From assembly GCF_002929825.1 (NCBI RefSeq), contig NZ_PJJN01000036.1, positions 1 through 64,000 on the forward strand: a stretch of 64,000 nucleotides of DNA. Reading direction: 5' to 3'. Of the stretch, positions 38,360-47,642 are shown one piece after another (position 1 is the stretch's first letter; the number at the start of each line of letters is the position of its first letter). This DNA is from Cryobacterium sp. Y29 (lineage in GTDB: Bacteria; Actinomycetota; Actinomycetes; Actinomycetales; Microbacteriaceae). The position numbers and the translations under genes were made by a program. Under the pieces are notes generated by a model. The model searched no databases, had not been told where the DNA came from, and worked only from the letters and a program-made list of their open reading frames with translations.

Positions 38360-40680
38360 GCGGCGGCAAAGACAAAAACATAAAGCATCAGAAACACGAC
38401 ACAACGAGCACGAAGGGTCAGGGAAAGAACATCGACGGCAAGAAGGCACAGTCCCCTAAATCCGGGCCCAAGAAGATCCAGCAGCACGCGGCCCCGATCG
38501 AACCGGTGCCCGACCACGTGCTCGAGGCCGTCGCTGCCGGCCGCTATCACAACCCGCACGAAGTTCTGGGCCAACACCTCGCCGTCCAAGACGGTGTGTC
38601 AGACCCGGTCGTCATCATGCGGGCACTACGTCCCCTCGCCACCGAGGTGTTCGCCATTCTCGCCAACGGATCGCACGTCGAGCTGACCCACCTCGCGCAC
38701 GGCATCTGGCAGGGCGAGGGCATCGTCGGACTCAGCGACTACAAGGTTGAGGCCCGCTACGAGAACGCCCCGCCCTGGATCTGTGATGACCCGTACCGGT
38801 TCATCCCGACGCTCGGCGAACTCGACCTGCACCTGATCGGTGAGGGTCGCCACGAACGGCTCTGGGACGTACTCGGGGCCCACCACCGCCAGCACCAGGG
38901 TGTCACGGCGTCCTCCACCGGCACTTCCTTCGCGGTGTGGGCCCCGCACGCCCGCGCTGCCCGGGTGATCGGCGACTTCAACGGCTGGAACGGCGTCACC
39001 CACGCCATGCGCAATATGGGCAGCACCGGCGTCTGGGAGCTGTTCATTCCGGGCCTCGCGCTCGGCGCCAACTACAAGTTCCAGCTGCTCGCGCAGTCCG
39101 GCGACTGGGTCGAGAAGGCCGACCCGATGGCCCGGCTCGCCGAGGTACCGCCGCAGACCGCGTCGATCGTCACCGAATCGCACTATGAGTGGTCTGATGC
39201 CGCCTGGCTCGCTAATCGCACGGCCAACGATCCCCACGACCAGGCTATGAGTGTCTACGAGATGCACGTCGGTTCCTGGCGCCCGGGCCTCGGGTACCGC
39301 GAGTTGGCCGATGAGCTGGTCGGGTACCTGCTGGAGCTGAGTTTCACGCACGTGGAATTCATGCCGCTGGCTGAGCATCCATTTGGTGGCTCCTGGGGCT
39401 ATCAGGTGAGCGGATACTATGCACCGACCAGCCGGTTCGGCTCCCCCGACGACCTGCGCTACCTGATCGACCGGCTACACCAGGCCGGCATCGGCGTGAT
39501 CATGGACTGGGTTCCCGGCCATTTTCCCAAGGACGATTTCGCCCTGGCCCGCTTCGACGGCCAGGCCCTCTACGAACACCCGGACCCGCGCCGCGGGGAA
39601 CAACTGGACTGGGGCACCTACATCTTCGATTTCGGCCAGATGCAGGTACGCAACTTTCTCGTCGCCAATGCGCTGTACTGGCTCGAGGAATTTCACATCG
39701 ATGCGCTGCGTGTCGATGCGGTCGCCTCCATGCTCTACCTCGACTATTCGCGCGAGGCCGGGCAGTGGGAGCCGAATAAATACGGCGGCAACGAGAACCT
39801 CGAGGCGATCAGCCTGCTGCAGGAGATCACCGCCACGGCGTACAAGCGCAACCCGGGCACGATCATGATCGCCGAAGAATCCACGAACTGGGGCGGGGTG
39901 ACGGCGCAGACCAGCGGCGGCGGGCTCGGCTTCGGCTTCAAGTGGAACATGGGCTGGATGCACGACTCGCTCGAGTACATGCAGGTCGACCCGATGTACC
40001 GCTCGTACCACCACAATGACATCACGTTCTCGTTCATCTACGCCTTCAGCGAGAATTTTCTGCTGCCGATCAGTCACGACGAAGTCGTGCACGGCAAGGG
40101 AGCCCTGGTTTCGAAGATGCCCGGTGATTCCTGGCAGCAGCTCGCCAACGTGCGCGCCTACCTCGCTTTCATGTGGGCGCACCCGGGCAAGCAACTGTTA
40201 TTCATGGGAAGCGAGTTCGGTCAGCGCTCGGAGTGGAGCGAGGAGCGCGGACTGGACTGGTGGATGCTCGACCAGCCGGCGCACCGCGGCCTGTTCAACC
40301 TCGTTGCCCAGCTCAACCGGGTCTACCGCGATAATGCGAGCCTGTGGAGCCGAGACAACGACCCGGGCGGCTTCGAGCTACTCGACGGCGGGGCCGCAGG
40401 CCAGAACGTCGTGTCGTTTCTGCGCTGGGACAACCACGGCGTTCCGGTCGCCTGCTTCTTCAACTTTGCCGGGCATCCGCACAGCGACTACCGAGTCGGC
40501 CTGCCGTTCGCCGGGCAATGGGAAGAGATTCTCAACACGGATGCCGGCGACTTCGGTGGGTCCGGCGTGGGAAACCAGGGCGCCGTGGAGGCCTACAACG
40601 AGCCGTGGGCCGGTCGCCCGGCATCGGCAACCCTGACCCTGCCTCCCCTCGCTGGCTTATGGTTGCGCCTCCGCCGCTAG
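38356..40680 (+). CDS. glgB: 1,4-alpha-glucan branching enzyme
   Basis: A 774-residue GH13 branching enzyme that makes alpha-1,6 branches. An unusual Lys/Gln-rich leader of about 45 residues precedes two CBM48-like modules, the second at GTSFAVWAPHARAARVIGDFNGWNG. The catalytic barrel has ELSFTHVEFMPLAEHPF, MDWVPGHFPKDDF, the nucleophile in ALRVDAVASMLYLDY, the acid/base in IMIAEESTNWGGVT and LPISHDEVVHGKG. The ATG overlaps the glgE TGA by 4 bp. It converges with a thioredoxin/TPR gene across a hairpin. Confidence 0.97.
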   Translation: MSGGKDKNIKHQKHDTTSTKGQGKNIDGKKAQSPKSGPKKIQQHAAPIEPVPDHVLEAVAAGRYHNPHEVLGQHLAVQDGVSDPVVIMRALRPLATEVFAILANGSHVELTHLAHGIWQGEGIVGLSDYKVEARYENAPPWICDDPYRFIPTLGELDLHLIGEGRHERLWDVLGAHHRQHQGVTASSTGTSFAVWAPHARAARVIGDFNGWNGVTHAMRNMGSTGVWELFIPGLALGANYKFQLLAQSGDWVEKADPMARLAEVPPQTASIVTESHYEWSDAAWLANRTANDPHDQAMSVYEMHVGSWRPGLGYRELADELVGYLLELSFTHVEFMPLAEHPFGGSWGYQVSGYYAPTSRFGSPDDLRYLIDRLHQAGIGVIMDWVPGHFPKDDFALARFDGQALYEHPDPRRGEQLDWGTYIFDFGQMQVRNFLVANALYWLEEFHIDALRVDAVASMLYLDYSREAGQWEPNKYGGNENLEAISLLQEITATAYKRNPGTIMIAEESTNWGGVTAQTSGGGLGFGFKWNMGWMHDSLEYMQVDPMYRSYHHNDITFSFIYAFSENFLLPISHDEVVHGKGALVSKMPGDSWQQLANVRAYLAFMWAHPGKQLLFMGSEFGQRSEWSEERGLDWWMLDQPAHRGLFNLVAQLNRVYRDNASLWSRDNDPGGFELLDGGAAGQNVVSFLRWDNHGVPVACFFNFAGHPHSDYRVGLPFAGQWEEILNTDAGDFGGSGVGNQGAVEAYNEPWAGRPASATLTLPPLAGLWLRLRR

Positions 40681-40688
40681 GCGCATTC

Positions 40689-40746
40689 CGCTCGAGCGCG
40701 CCCGGCCTGTACGACTAGGTCAGTCGCCACTGGGCGCACTCGAGCG
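40689..40746. terminator. Hairpin between convergent glgB and the thioredoxin/TPR gene
   Basis: cgctcgagcgcgccc (40689-40703) and gggcgcactcgagcg (40732-40746) pair at 14 of 15 positions around a 28-nt loop. The position suits a bidirectional terminator; there is no T-run. Confidence 0.6.
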
Positions 40747-40757
40747 CACCGAGGAAA

Positions 40758-41732
40758 TCAGTACAGCAGGGCGGTCAGACGTGAACGGGTGGGAGGAACC
40801 CGTGGGTCGTCCTGACCGACGACCTCGAACAGCTCGAGAAGGCGCTCGCGGATCGTGTTGCGGCCGGCTGCGGGCTGTGCGGGAAAGAGTCCCAGCAGGC
40901 GATCGAAGGCGTCCTCGATGTGACCTCCGGATAAGTCGAGGTCGGCCACCAGCAATTGCGCGTCGAGATCGTCGGGAGCGGAGGCCGCACCATTGCGAAT
41001 CTGATCGATGGTCTTGCCCTGCAGCCGGGCGAGCAGACTCACCTGCGCCAGACCGGCAACGGCCATCGTGTCGTTCGGGTTCTGCGCCAGTGCGGTGCGG
41101 TACTCACTCTGGGCCGTGGCATAGTCGCCGGCCTCGATGGCCGTGTACGCTTCGAGGTGGTGCGGCGGCAGGGGCTCCGGGGTCGCGGCAACCGGTTCGG
41201 CGTCCGCTTCTGTGGCCTGGGCCGTGCCTGTCACACCCTGCTGCGCTGCGAGCTCCAGAACGCGACCGAGCACCTCGGTGATCTGATCCTCACCGAGTGC
41301 ACCGTTGAAAAGCTGTACCGGCTGACCGGTGATGACGGCGGCGACCGTAGGCACGGACTGGGCCTGGAATGCCTGTGCGAGCTGCGGATTCGAGTCGATA
41401 TCGACGCGGGCCAGTACAAACTTGCCAGCGAAGCCCAGAACGACCTTCTCCAACACGACCATGAGCTGTGTCGAGGGTTCGCTCCGGGATGCCCACAGCC
41501 CGACGACCACGGGAACGCGGGAAGACAAGTCGAGCAATTCGCCAAAATTGGCGTCGGTACCCTCGAGAACAAGGCTCGGAAGGGTGACGGTACCGGAGGG
41601 TGCCGCAGCGCCGCCGGCGATGGATGCGCCAGTGTCGGCCGCCGGGGTCGTTCCCGCCGGGGCACGGTTCACGAGCGAGGACAGGTCGACCGCTCCGCGC
41701 AGGTTCGATCCGAAAGGGGGCATATTCGTCAT
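40758..41732 (-). CDS. Thioredoxin-fold/TPR protein without active-site cysteines (YbbN/CnoX-like)
   Basis: A 324-residue protein. Residues about 50-165 form a thioredoxin fold (VVVGLWASRSEPSTQLMVVLEKV, then LARVDIDSNPQLAQAFQAQSVPTVAAV), but both active-site cysteines are serine: S84-E-P-S87 stands where CxPC is expected. Residues about 190-324 are TPR-like helices (EAYTAIEAGDYATAQSEYRTALAQNPND). YbbN-type proteins act as holdases or co-chaperones rather than reductases, and the missing Cys fits that. The GTG/ATG start overlaps the end of the upstream membrane-protein gene by 4 bp. Confidence 0.85.
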   Translation of the reverse strand: MTNMPPFGSNLRGAVDLSSLVNRAPAGTTPAADTGASIAGGAAAPSGTVTLPSLVLEGTDANFGELLDLSSRVPVVVGLWASRSEPSTQLMVVLEKVVLGFAGKFVLARVDIDSNPQLAQAFQAQSVPTVAAVITGQPVQLFNGALGEDQITEVLGRVLELAAQQGVTGTAQATEADAEPVAATPEPLPPHHLEAYTAIEAGDYATAQSEYRTALAQNPNDTMAVAGLAQVSLLARLQGKTIDQIRNGAASAPDDLDAQLLVADLDLSGGHIEDAFDRLLGLFPAQPAAGRNTIRERLLELFEVVGQDDPRVPPTRSRLTALLY

Positions 41733-43558
41733 GGAAGCTCCGCCGATGTGATGAGGCCCTGGGCAAAGCCCAGGAGCACGATTTTGTCGCTAGAACCAGC
41801 CGTGGGTACGTAGAACAGCAGTTGGTCGCGGTAGGTGTTTTGAAAGCCCTTGGCCGTAGTGGTGATGCCCGATAGCGCCTTCGTGGCGAGGGCATCGGCG
41901 GCCGGCCCCACCGTGGCCCCGGCATCGACCGGTTTGACCGTTTCAGTCTCCGTCATGCTGACCGCCACGATACTGCCAGAGTCGTTAGTCGCGAGGGCTA
42001 CGGCCTCGTCGGTGCCCGCAGAAGCCGCGAAGTCGATCGAAGCGGTCGACGGCAGGGCGGCGACCTTGGCCGCGTTCAGGTCAGCGACCTGAACGCGAAA
42101 ATTATCCCCCTCGCTCTCGAACAGGCCGAATGAGGGGCTCGCCTCGCCCTGCAGCAGGATGTCGGCATAGGCGGCGGCCAATTCGTTCGGCGGCAGCACC
42201 AACAACTTGTTGTCGGGGGCGATCGCGGGAGCACCGACGATGGCGGGCGCCACCTTCGGAACGTGCGCCGACTGCTCCAGCGCGAACAGATACTGCACGT
42301 GATAATTCGCGCGAGGCGATTCCTGCTTGAGGATGACCGCCATGGTCGGGATGCTGGGATTGTTTTCATCCTGGATTACGGTCATGACAACACGAGGCCA
42401 GGAGTTCGTCTGCTGCGGCAGCGTGAACGTGAGCGGTGCCCCCGCCAGGGCCACCAGCGGGGCTACTGCCGGATCGACGGCACGGATCTTGTAGTTGGCC
42501 AATCGTTGTTCCAGGGCCGGGCCGGTGAATCGCGTCGCAATAGTCTCTGTATTCAGGTTCGTATCGGCGTCCGCGCTGAGCAGCGAAATCTCGCTCATGA
42601 TCGTTTCCAGCTGGGAGACAGTGACGGCGGGCGGCGGCAGCTCGGCGGCGGCTTCGACAGAATCGGTGGGCTGAGGCGTCGGCGTTGGCGTCGCAGTGGC
42701 CGTGCTGGCCGCGCTGAAATCAGGCCACAGATCGGCCGAACAGCCACTCAGCGCCAGGCCGGAGACCACGATCATGGGCAGGATGGCCACCCGGCGGGCG
42801 ATTCCCCGCCGCGAAGTCGTGATCTGACTGGCTTTGATCGCCTTCGGACGCGGTGCGCGCGGCAAACGCGGCATTCGGGGACCGCGGGGCACATTGCGAC
42901 GCGGCCTGCGAGAGCGACGCAGATGCAGCAGGGCCAGTACGTACAACACCAGTCCGGCCAGTAGAAGCACGGCACCACCAGCGAGCAGCGGGCCGGCCCA
43001 CGGGGTGGAATTATCGGACGCCCACGACACACGGATGCTGGACGGTGCCGGTGCAATCCCGTCCGACGCGACGAGCACCGAGATACCCTCCGGCAGGGTC
43101 AGCGTGGTTGTCACGGACTTCGTGCCGGTGTACTCCTCGAGCCACAAGTCCGACCCGGCTGGATTCACGATCGCGGAGGCGACATCCGCTGTGGCGGCGT
43201 CACCCGACGTGCCCTCGGCATTATCGGCGGTGACGGCGTCGGTGACGGTGGAGGTGAGTTCGCCTGTTTTCTCGCTGAGGCCGACAGTGGCGTATGCGTC
43301 GTCCGCAATCCACGCGGCGACGTCTTCCGAACGGCCGTAGGCGAGGAAGATAGCGCCATCTCCGCGCACGTTGATGGTCTGGCTGCCCGTAGACGCTGCC
43401 AGCGCGCTCGGATCTATCACGGTGTACTTCGTGTTACCCGTGACGGAAGAGGCGAGGGACGTGAAAGCGGGCTCAAGAAAAATTGTTCGCTGTGCGATGC
43501 CGAGAACGATCATCACGGCAGCAAGCACGAAGGCCACGATGGCAAGAACAAAACGCAC
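41729..43558 (-). CDS. Large membrane protein with internal lipobox, unknown function
   Basis: A 609-residue protein in two halves. The N-terminal half has a transmembrane helix at about 3-22, an extracytoplasmic domain to about 185, a second helix at about 190-212 and a basic stretch (RRSRRPRRN and onward to about 255). A third hydrophobic segment at 257-272 then ends in LALSGC273, a perfect lipobox, followed by a Thr/Pro linker and an extracytoplasmic domain of about 300 residues. This looks like a membrane protein fused to a lipoprotein. No family is recognised. It overlaps the thioredoxin/TPR gene by 4 bp. Confidence 0.75.
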   Translation of the reverse strand: MRFVLAIVAFVLAAVMIVLGIAQRTIFLEPAFTSLASSVTGNTKYTVIDPSALAASTGSQTINVRGDGAIFLAYGRSEDVAAWIADDAYATVGLSEKTGELTSTVTDAVTADNAEGTSGDAATADVASAIVNPAGSDLWLEEYTGTKSVTTTLTLPEGISVLVASDGIAPAPSSIRVSWASDNSTPWAGPLLAGGAVLLLAGLVLYVLALLHLRRSRRPRRNVPRGPRMPRLPRAPRPKAIKASQITTSRRGIARRVAILPMIVVSGLALSGCSADLWPDFSAASTATATPTPTPQPTDSVEAAAELPPPAVTVSQLETIMSEISLLSADADTNLNTETIATRFTGPALEQRLANYKIRAVDPAVAPLVALAGAPLTFTLPQQTNSWPRVVMTVIQDENNPSIPTMAVILKQESPRANYHVQYLFALEQSAHVPKVAPAIVGAPAIAPDNKLLVLPPNELAAAYADILLQGEASPSFGLFESEGDNFRVQVADLNAAKVAALPSTASIDFAASAGTDEAVALATNDSGSIVAVSMTETETVKPVDAGATVGPAADALATKALSGITTTAKGFQNTYRDQLLFYVPTAGSSDKIVLLGFAQGLITSAELP

Positions 43559-43802
43559 GGATCACCCTTCAGCTTGTGTGCTGGTTGGTATTATTCAGTC
43601 ACTATGGCTGACTCCTGCGCCTGAAGGTGCTCAGACACAGACCTTCTACGATACTGCCTTCTCCTGAAAGGTGCCTAATAGCGCCGGCGCCCCACCGTCG
43701 AATGGGCGGAAACTCGCGGCGGCGCCAGCACACTAAAATTGGGGGTGTTCCCCGTCATGCATGATCCATCTAGGGCCGGGGCCCCATGTGCAAGGAGTAA
43801 AC

Positions 43803-45410
43803 GTGTCTGACGACGAAGCTGATTTCACCCAGGTATTTCGCGGCTACGACAAGGATGAGGTCGCCAAGGCCATCCAGTCTCTACGTCGCGAACTGATTCA
43901 GGCCAACACTCAAAACGCCGAGGCCGGCCGCGAAGTCAAACGGTTGGCGGCGCGCATTGACGATCTCAACGCTGAAATCGAAGAGGTGGGCAGCCCCACC
44001 TTTTCCGGCCTCGGAACCAAGCTGGAGAATACCCTTCGCGTCGCCGAAGAGCAGTCCACCCGAGTCATCGCCCAGGCCGATATCGACGCCGAAAAGCTGC
44101 GCGCCGCGACGAACGACGAGGTGCAGCTGCTCCGCCACAATGCCCTCGAGCAAGCCGAACGCACCCTGTCCGATGCTGCAGTGAAGGCACGTCGGGTTCT
44201 CGATGACGTGCGGGTTGAAGCTGATGACGTGCGCGCCCGCGCCCAGGATGACCAGGCACAGGTTGTCCAGGATGCGGTTCGCGATGCTTCCCTGATTCGG
44301 GGCGCTGTCGCCACCGAGGCCGCCGAAGCGCGGGCAACGGTCAAGCGTGAGGTGTCGGCCATCCGCTCTGAAGCCGATCGGGAAGCAGCAGAAGTGCGCG
44401 TTGTGGCCCAGCGGGAAGCTACCGAGGCTCGTGAGATCGCGGCCGGCCTTACCCACGAAACCGAACTCACCCGCGCCGAAGTGGCCTTGGAACTCGACCA
44501 GCAGCGCGCTGACCTGCAACGCGAAACCGAACAGGCCCGCGTCGACCTGACCGCCGAGACGGAGCAGGCCCGGGTCGATCTGGCCAAAGATTCCGAGCAG
44601 GCGCGGCTGGACGGTGCACACGAGGCAGATCAGGCCCGCACCCTGCTCGCCGCCGAGGTCGAGCAAGGGCGAATTGATTTGGCCCGCGAGATCGAACAGG
44701 CACACGCAGTGACGGAAATCGAACGCGAGCAGGCCCAAACCGATCTCGCTCGAGAGCTCGATCGCAAACGCGCCGGTTTGGCCCGTGAGATCGAGCAAGG
44801 CCGCGCAGCCCTCGTCGCCGAGGTTGAGCAGGCCGCCGCCGACCTCGCCCGGGAGAACCAGCAAGCCGGAATCGACGCCGAAGCCGAAGCCGAGCAGGCC
44901 CGCATCGATTTGGAGAACCAGCTCACCGCCACGCGCAAGAAGGGCGAGCACGAGGCGAGCCGCCTGGCCCGGGAGATCGACCAGGCACGAGCCGACTTCG
45001 ATGTCGAGCTGAAAGCCCGCCGTGACGAGGCCGAGCAGGAGCACCTCGCCCGGCATCAAGAGGCCGTGGCGCAGACTCAGAAGTTTCAGGCGGATGCCGC
45101 CAGGCAGCTGACCGAGACGAGCGAGCGCACGGCCGAGCTGCGCACTCTCAACGAGCAACTCGATGCTGGCGCCCGCGAGGAAGCCAAGGAGAACAAGGAA
45201 CTCGCCGAAGAGAACGCCGCGGGCATTCTCAGGGACGCGCACGCTGCTGCAACCACTCTCGTGACCGACGCCACAACACGCTCACGCACCCTCGTGGCGG
45301 ATGCCGAAGACCGGCTATCCCAGATTAGAATTGAGCGCGACGCCGTGGCCGGGTACTTTGAAAGTCTGCGCAGCGTTTTGACGCAGGCAGAGCGGGTCGC
45401 AGCCGAGTAA
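43803..45410 (+). CDS. Long coiled-coil protein with DivIVA-like N-terminus
   Basis: A 535-residue cytoplasmic protein. The first about 45 residues (DEADFTQVFRGYDKDEVAKAIQSLRREL) resemble the DivIVA membrane-targeting and first coil region. After a short linker, almost all of residues 80-535 is uninterrupted helix rich in Glu, Ala, Arg and Gln, with repeated units of the type EQARVDL and REIEQ and no prolines, i.e. a long coiled coil. Relatives in actinobacteria (DivIVA, FilP, Scy-like proteins) form polar scaffolds or filaments; that role is inferred here. The GTG 43803 follows AAGGAG by 6 bases. A permease gene follows by 23 bp. Confidence 0.8.
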   Translation: MSDDEADFTQVFRGYDKDEVAKAIQSLRRELIQANTQNAEAGREVKRLAARIDDLNAEIEEVGSPTFSGLGTKLENTLRVAEEQSTRVIAQADIDAEKLRAATNDEVQLLRHNALEQAERTLSDAAVKARRVLDDVRVEADDVRARAQDDQAQVVQDAVRDASLIRGAVATEAAEARATVKREVSAIRSEADREAAEVRVVAQREATEAREIAAGLTHETELTRAEVALELDQQRADLQRETEQARVDLTAETEQARVDLAKDSEQARLDGAHEADQARTLLAAEVEQGRIDLAREIEQAHAVTEIEREQAQTDLARELDRKRAGLAREIEQGRAALVAEVEQAAADLARENQQAGIDAEAEAEQARIDLENQLTATRKKGEHEASRLAREIDQARADFDVELKARRDEAEQEHLARHQEAVAQTQKFQADAARQLTETSERTAELRTLNEQLDAGAREEAKENKELAEENAAGILRDAHAAATTLVTDATTRSRTLVADAEDRLSQIRIERDAVAGYFESLRSVLTQAERVAAE

Positions 45411-45433
45411 TTCCCCATCCCTGGAGTCGACAC

Positions 45434-46483
45434 GTGAAAATACAAAATGCCTTCCGGTTTGGACTCGTCGGAACGTTGGGTGTAGGGCTGGGCTTACTGA
45501 TCATCACCTCGGTGATCACCCTGCAGACGATCATCATCTACGTTGGAGCGGCGCTGTTCATCGCGCTCGGCCTCGACCCGGCCGTCTCCTGGCTGGAGAA
45601 GAAGAAGTTCCCGCGCTGGGCTGCGATCCTGACCGTGGTCGCAGCGGTGCTCGGTGTTCTGACCGGCGTCGTATTCGCAATCGTGCCGATCATCGTCGAC
45701 CAGGTGTCCAAACTGTCCAGAATCTTTCCCGAATTGGTGCGAGGAGTGAACTCGTCGACCTTCCTGGCCGATCTCCAACGACAGTTCCCCGGGCTGGACG
45801 TGTCGAGAATCACCAAGACGATCACTGATTTCCTGGGCGGTAATCTGTCGAATATCACCACGACGATAGTCCAGTCCGGTCTGGCGTTTGTGAGCGGATT
45901 GTTTGGTGCGCTGATCATCCTGATCCTCACGCTGTATTTCACGGCCTCACTGAACGCCATGAAGCGAGCCACCTACCAGCTGGTTCCCGCGTCCAAGCGA
46001 GCACGCTTCACCGACCTGAGCGAGCAGATCACTACGGCCGTCGGTCGGTACATCGTGGGCCAGGCCGCGTTAGCCTCCGTGAATGGTGTGCTGAGTTTCA
46101 TCTTTTTGTCGATCATTGGAGCGCCATTTCCGGCGCTCCTGGCCTTCATCGCTTTCCTGCTGTCCTTGATCCCGCTGGTCGGTACTATCTCCGGCTCGAT
46201 CATCATCGTGCTGACCTGCCTGATTCCTGGAATCGGCAGTTCACCCCAGACGGCTCTGGCCGCGGCAATTTATTACCTCATCTATATGCAGGTCGAGGCA
46301 TACGTTCTCAGCCCGAACATCATGAGTCGGGCCGTCTCCGTGCCGGGTGCGGTCGTCGTGATCGCTGCCCTCGCTGGAGGCAGTCTGCTCGGTATTCTCG
46401 GTGCCCTGATCGCCATTCCGGTCGCCGCGTCCGTCATCATGATCGTCAAACAGGTCGTCATCCCCCGCCAGAACGAACTCTGA
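45434..46483 (+). CDS. AI-2E family transporter (PerM-like permease)
   Basis: A 349-residue membrane protein of the AI-2E/TqsA family with about eight hydrophobic segments. An N-terminal pair of helices is followed by LGLDPAVSWLEKKKFPRWAAI, a soluble loop (about residues 90-145) and a C-terminal core with LLAFIAFLLSLIPLVGTISGSII and QVEAYVLSPNIMSRAVSVPG, the family signature region. Members export autoinducer-2, act as Na+/H+ antiporters or are of unknown substrate. The GTG start at 45434 is 23 bp after the coiled-coil gene, so co-transcription is likely. Confidence 0.88.
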   Translation: MKIQNAFRFGLVGTLGVGLGLLIITSVITLQTIIIYVGAALFIALGLDPAVSWLEKKKFPRWAAILTVVAAVLGVLTGVVFAIVPIIVDQVSKLSRIFPELVRGVNSSTFLADLQRQFPGLDVSRITKTITDFLGGNLSNITTTIVQSGLAFVSGLFGALIILILTLYFTASLNAMKRATYQLVPASKRARFTDLSEQITTAVGRYIVGQAALASVNGVLSFIFLSIIGAPFPALLAFIAFLLSLIPLVGTISGSIIIVLTCLIPGIGSSPQTALAAAIYYLIYMQVEAYVLSPNIMSRAVSVPGAVVVIAALAGGSLLGILGALIAIPVAASVIMIVKQVVIPRQNEL

Positions 46484-46503
46484 GGCTTTTGTCGACAGCG
46501 CGC

Positions 46504-47277
46504 TTACGACGCGTCGGGTACCCCGGTGGTCCACTCCGTCGGCAGGGGCAGGGCGCCCGGGTTGACTGTGGCGACGATCTCGCTGAGAACACGGCGGGTG
46601 AGGGTCTCGCCAACCCACAAGTGTTTGCCGCCCGCAACGGCGACCAAACGCAGGCCGGGTACAGTGGCAAACCGCGAGCGAGCGGCATCCGGCCTGAGAT
46701 AGTCGTCGAATTCGGGGATCACCGCTACCAATTCACGTTCGTTCCCGGCCCACGCCGCCAACTCTTCGCTGGTTGTGCGGTGCAGCGGGGGTGACAGCAG
46801 GATAGCGCCACGAATGGGGTGCTCCAGGCCGTACTTCAGGGCGAGTTCAGTGCCGAATGACCAGCCGACCAGCCACGGATTGGGCAGGCGGCGTTTAGCG
46901 ACGAAGGCCATTGCCGCGGCGACATCGTTTCGTTCGGTCAGTCCATGACCGAAATTTCCGTCACTTGTACCCCGCGGCGATGACGTACCGCGGGTGTTGA
47001 ACCGCAGCACGGCCAGATCGGCCAGGGCGGGCAGCCGGTTCGCCGCCTTGCGGAGAATATGCGAGTCCATGAAACCGCCAGCGGTGGGCAGCGGATGCAG
47101 CGTGACGAGTGTGGCCACCGGTGCCCTGCCGACCGGGGAGGCCAGTTCGCCCACCAGGGTCAAACCGTCGCTCGTGTGCAGCTCGACGCGTTCGATGGTA
47201 GCCGGCAGTTCAATGCCGCCACGAATGTCAACCGAGACCGTCACTGCTGCTCCTGGGATCTCGGGGTCGTTGGTCAC
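46504..47277 (-). CDS. Alpha/beta hydrolase
   Basis: A 257-residue alpha/beta-hydrolase-fold protein. The strand LVTLHPLPTAGGFMDS carries the oxyanion region, the nucleophile elbow is VGWSFGTELAL (Gly-Trp-Ser-Phe-Gly), the acid is probably in VIPEFDDYLRPD, and the His is in VAGGKHLWVGE. LRFNTRGTSSPRGTSDGNFG is typical of the serine-esterase/dienelactone-like group. The substrate is unknown. The start GTG 47277 overlaps the TGA of the upstream gene (GTGA) and is preferred over a TTG at 47292. Confidence 0.85.
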   Translation of the reverse strand: MTNDPEIPGAAVTVSVDIRGGIELPATIERVELHTSDGLTLVGELASPVGRAPVATLVTLHPLPTAGGFMDSHILRKAANRLPALADLAVLRFNTRGTSSPRGTSDGNFGHGLTERNDVAAAMAFVAKRRLPNPWLVGWSFGTELALKYGLEHPIRGAILLSPPLHRTTSEELAAWAGNERELVAVIPEFDDYLRPDAARSRFATVPGLRLVAVAGGKHLWVGETLTRRVLSEIVATVNPGALPLPTEWTTGVPDAS

Positions 47278-47579
47278 TTGATCTTCCAACAATGGGTGTG
47301 CCAGTGCCGCCGGTTGGCGAGGTCGGCAACGTCACCGAGCACCCCGTCGCCGCGCCACGTGACGATGTGAGCGATACCGGGGGCGATGCTCTGGGTGCAT
47401 CCGGGACACAGGTAGGCCTTGACCGCCTGTTTGGCGGGAACCGGCTGAACGTGCCACAGGCCGTCACGCCGGACTTCGCTGCGACGCCATCCCGCGAGCA
47501 GATGAGTCAGGCCAACGTCTGCGTCGTCGTCGCCCGACTGTTGGGCCTTGCGGCCTCGGGGTCGATTGCTGCGCGCCAT
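47274..47579 (-). CDS. Small zinc-binding-like protein, unknown function
   Basis: A 101-residue basic protein with CPGC at residues 58-61 and an H-W-H-T-H-C cluster near the C-terminus (RRHWHTHCWKIK), together able to bind one zinc ion, possibly an HNH-like or treble-clef fold. It is preceded by a disordered charged N-terminus (MARSNRPRGRKAQQSGDDD). Homologues seem widespread in actinobacteria and are often labelled ATP/GTP-binding, for which I see no motif. The stop overlaps the hydrolase GTG. Confidence 0.7.
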   Translation of the reverse strand: MARSNRPRGRKAQQSGDDDADVGLTHLLAGWRRSEVRRDGLWHVQPVPAKQAVKAYLCPGCTQSIAPGIAHIVTWRGDGVLGDVADLANRRHWHTHCWKIK

Positions 47580-47642
47580 GATCCCAGTCTAAAGTGCGGG
47601 CTTGGTGCCGAACGCCAGCGAGCTCGGCGCACCAGTTTGCGC

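Noticed and set aside
43881-45242. 453-codon minus-strand open frame, Leu/Gly-rich and membrane-like
   Set aside because: It mirrors the repetitive coiled-coil gene; GAG/GCC-rich codons read backwards give Leu/Gly-rich frames. The plus-strand gene has a ribosome binding site and a DivIVA-like head.
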